Part shown: piece by piece, positions 5,394 to 6,912 of the stretch
How the letters are laid out: each line of letters starts with the position of its first letter
How positions within the stretch are numbered: the first letter of the stretch is position 1
From: Deltaproteobacteria bacterium
GTDB lineage: Bacteria > Myxococcota_A > UBA796 > GCA-2862545
NCBI GenBank assembly: GCA_019307545.1
Contig: JAFDJI010000220.1
Span: forward strand, 1 to 6,912
Direction: 5' to 3'
Length of the DNA stretch: 6,912 nucleotides
Program-made: the position numbers and the translations under genes
Notes under the pieces: generated by a model
Told to the model about the DNA's origin: nothing
Database searches by the model: none
What the model saw: the letters and a program-made list of their open reading frames with translations, nothing else

Positions 5394-6401
5394 CTATGCG
5401 GCCTCTTCTCCCGGGAGCCGCCGCACGCTGCCAGGTCGCCCGCGGTGCACCCCGAATAGGGCGAACATCAACACGAAGGCCAACAGGTACGCGGGCAGGT
5501 ACCGGGCGGACGACGCGAAGGCGAACGCGAGTGCGCCGACCCCGGTGAAGTCCACGGGCGCACGACCAATCGAGAGCCAGGCGACCCCCAGGCCCACCAC
5601 CGCTTGGACGATTGCGAACCAGGCGTAGGGCGTCAGGCAGGCGTACCGGGGCGAGGGGTTGCCACGGAAGCGCTCCAGGCCCAGGCGCTTCAGGCCATCC
5701 AGCACCAGGTACACGGCGGAGACGGTGCCCGCGGCGAAGGGCCCGGCGAGGGCGAGGAGGCCCAACACCACCGCGAGGGCGAGGTTTGCGGCGGCCGAGC
5801 AGGCCTGGACTGGGTGGAGCGGCACCCCGCGAAGCCCCGAGCCCCACACGACCTTCGAGTCGGGGTTGTGCACGGTGATCGCCCACCGCGAGCGGGTCGG
5901 TCGGCCGTGGCAGCACCCATAGGTGTGGCACCCCACCCGACCGAAGGCCTGGCCCAGCGGGACAGCGAAGGCGAAGGTGTCGATGAAGGCGAGCGGGTCG
6001 AGATCGTACCAGGCGGCCAGGGCCAGCACCCCGGCGGTGACCAGGGCAAACCCGCCCTGCCATGCCAGGGTGGTTCGCGCAAGGGTCTCGAGGGGCGCCT
6101 GGAGGAAGTCGCGCCACTCCTCCACCACGAGCGCACACAGGCGCGACCCGACCAGGGCCAGGATCGGCACCCCGAGCGCCAGGGCGAGGAGGTAGCTCCC
6201 CACCGGCATCCCGGCCTGCAGCTGGCGCGCCGACACCGACCACGCCGCCAGGAACCCGCCCACCGCGGCGAACAGACCGAAGTTCACCAGCGTCCACCGC
6301 CCCACCCGCAGAAGCACAACCCGCTCGTGCAACGGGCGCCGCACGGGGTGGCGCTCCGCACCGATATCGGGCGCCGCGTATCGGGCTACTCGTCCAGCCA
6401 C
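5394..6401 (-). CDS. Divergent Lgt-superfamily membrane protein
   Basis: 335 aa starting at GTG (6401-6399), chosen because GAGGAGG stands 7 nt upstream. A basic N-terminal extension (1-35) precedes about seven hydrophobic segments: 36-54, 68-90, 113-131, 140-153, 200-220, 224-236 and 258-277, plus one near 300-317. The order of motifs follows prolipoprotein diacylglyceryl transferase: an NFGLF helix (40-44), GSRL (85-88), WQGG (114-117), the signature GRVGCHTYGCCHGRP (154-168), GVPLHPVQ (192-199) and an RLGLERFRGNP block (239-249). Relative to E. coli Lgt, R143 is kept as R155, but Y26 becomes Phe41, H103 becomes Gln115, N146 becomes Cys158 and E151 becomes Cys163. This GCC-type branch is common among proteins loosely annotated as Lgt. 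It is probably a paralogue with altered chemistry or acceptor, not the housekeeping enzyme. It overlaps the upstream gene by 16 nt, implying coupled translation. Confidence 0.8.
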   Translation of the reverse strand: MAGRVARYAAPDIGAERHPVRRPLHERVVLLRVGRWTLVNFGLFAAVGGFLAAWSVSARQLQAGMPVGSYLLALALGVPILALVGSRLCALVVEEWRDFLQAPLETLARTTLAWQGGFALVTAGVLALAAWYDLDPLAFIDTFAFAVPLGQAFGRVGCHTYGCCHGRPTRSRWAITVHNPDSKVVWGSGLRGVPLHPVQACSAAANLALAVVLGLLALAGPFAAGTVSAVYLVLDGLKRLGLERFRGNPSPRYACLTPYAWFAIVQAVVGLGVAWLSIGRAPVDFTGVGALAFAFASSARYLPAYLLAFVLMFALFGVHRGRPGSVRRLPGEEAA

Positions 6402-6912
6402 GCGTCCACCTCCTCGGCGTACGCCGCCATGGAGCTTACCGCCTGCTCGACCGCGAAGTAATCGGGCACCTCCAGCCCGATGAACCGCGCGTCCACCCAG
6501 AACGCCTCCAGCCGCGTGCAGCGGTCCGCCTCGTTCCAAAGGGCGAACAGCCCGTACTGCTGGTCCACGGCCATCAGCTGGGTGGAGAACTGCACCGGGT
6601 CGGGGGCCAGGGTCCGACCGAGCACCAGGTCGGGTCCCTCCGCAGGGGTGACGCGTGCCATTTCCAGGTGGAATCGATGGGTGACAGTGCCCAGCAATGC
6701 CAGGTCGGTCGTCTCCTCCGCCTCGAAGCCGTACTCGGTGCACTCGCCAGCGAGGAAGCACTCGCGGTCGCCCTCTTCCGCAAGGATGGTGTAGGCGAAC
6801 GCGTCCTCGAACACCTCGTCTCGATGGGGATGGGTCACCACTCCCAGCACCGCGTCCACGGGGTGGCGGTACACCACCAGCCCAGCGGCACCGAGGATCG
6901 ACACCTCGCCCG
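6386..6912 (-). CDS. Unrecognised acidic protein, 5' end outside window
   Basis: The frame is open to the window edge and the visible 174 codons end at TAG (6388-6386). A GTG at 6904-6902 could be read as a start, but no ribosome binding site can be seen and the preceding codons (Gly-Glu) continue the frame, so this is more likely the C-terminal part of a longer protein. No known domain was recognised. Counting from the Val at that GTG, the opening VSILGAAGLVVYRHP-VDAVLGVVTHPH is beta-rich, the middle is acidic (EEGDRECFLAGECTEYGFEAEETTD) with Cys49 and Cys55 six residues apart, and the end (about 148-172) is an amphipathic acidic helix. Another Cys is at 129. No transmembrane helix is visible. 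The 16-nt overlap with the Lgt-like gene means they share one transcript and are probably functionally linked. Confidence 0.75.
   Translation of the reverse strand, partial: GEVSILGAAGLVVYRHPVDAVLGVVTHPHRDEVFEDAFAYTILAEEGDRECFLAGECTEYGFEAEETTDLALLGTVTHRFHLEMARVTPAEGPDLVLGRTLAPDPVQFSTQLMAVDQQYGLFALWNEADRCTRLEAFWVDARFIGLEVPDYFAVEQAVSSMAAYAEEVDAWLDE
6409..6415 (-). promoter_or_regulatory. Ribosome binding site of the Lgt-like gene
   Basis: GAGGAGG on the minus strand, 7 nt before the GTG at 6401-6399 and inside the last codons of the upstream gene. It decides a GTG start where no ATG is suitably placed; the first in-frame ATG would remove the first membrane helix. Confidence 0.75.

Noticed and set aside
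5225..5628. Plus-strand frames across the end of the hydrolase and the Lgt-like gene
   Set aside because: They overlap two supported genes, are Arg/Ala/Pro-rich and show no motif or ribosome binding site.

Overview
The window is high-GC bacterial DNA with tightly packed genes on both strands. GC-rich third codon positions, a split three-gene proton-translocating transhydrogenase operon, and secreted lipoproteins with short signals followed by an Asp-rich linker suggest a Gram-negative proteobacterial or myxobacterial-type organism (Myxococcota-like). There is no rRNA or marker gene, so this placement is an inference and is weak at lower ranks.

Layout. At 1-38 (minus) lies the apparent first codons of a gene that leaves the window. 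Positions 39-355 are non-coding and contain three tandem copies of a 51-bp, palindrome-rich repeat (209-361); the last copy runs into the stop codon of the next gene. Positions 356-3200 (minus) hold the pntAA-pntAB-pntB operon for NAD(P) transhydrogenase, with a 4-nt overlap, a 2-nt gap and good ribosome binding sites. A 160-bp divergent intergenic region follows. On the plus strand, 3361-4005 encodes an unrecognised lipoprotein and 4014-5360 a secreted alpha/beta-hydrolase lipoprotein resembling the secretory lipase/esterase family; the two are 8 nt apart. Convergent to them on the minus strand are a divergent Lgt-superfamily membrane protein (5394-6401) and, overlapping its start by 16 nt, the 3' part of an unrecognised acidic protein (6386-6912).

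How the genes work together. The Pnt proteins would form one inner-membrane machine that passes hydride between NAD(H) and NADP(H), coupled to proton movement. The main surprise is in pntB. The otherwise well-conserved NADP-binding domain III lacks, in frame, the GANDTVNPAA-type segment that normally lies between the MDEIN motif and the GMP motif, a net loss of about 17 residues around positions 403-405. This removes a core NADP-contacting loop (including the equivalent of E. coli beta-Asp392) while everything around it is intact. The second most notable feature is the 51-bp repeat with three perfect palindromes in its middle copy. The Lgt-like protein has substitutions at several positions that are catalytic in E. 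coli Lgt. I found no CRISPR array, transposase, tRNA or defence system, and no whole new multi-gene system can be supported here.
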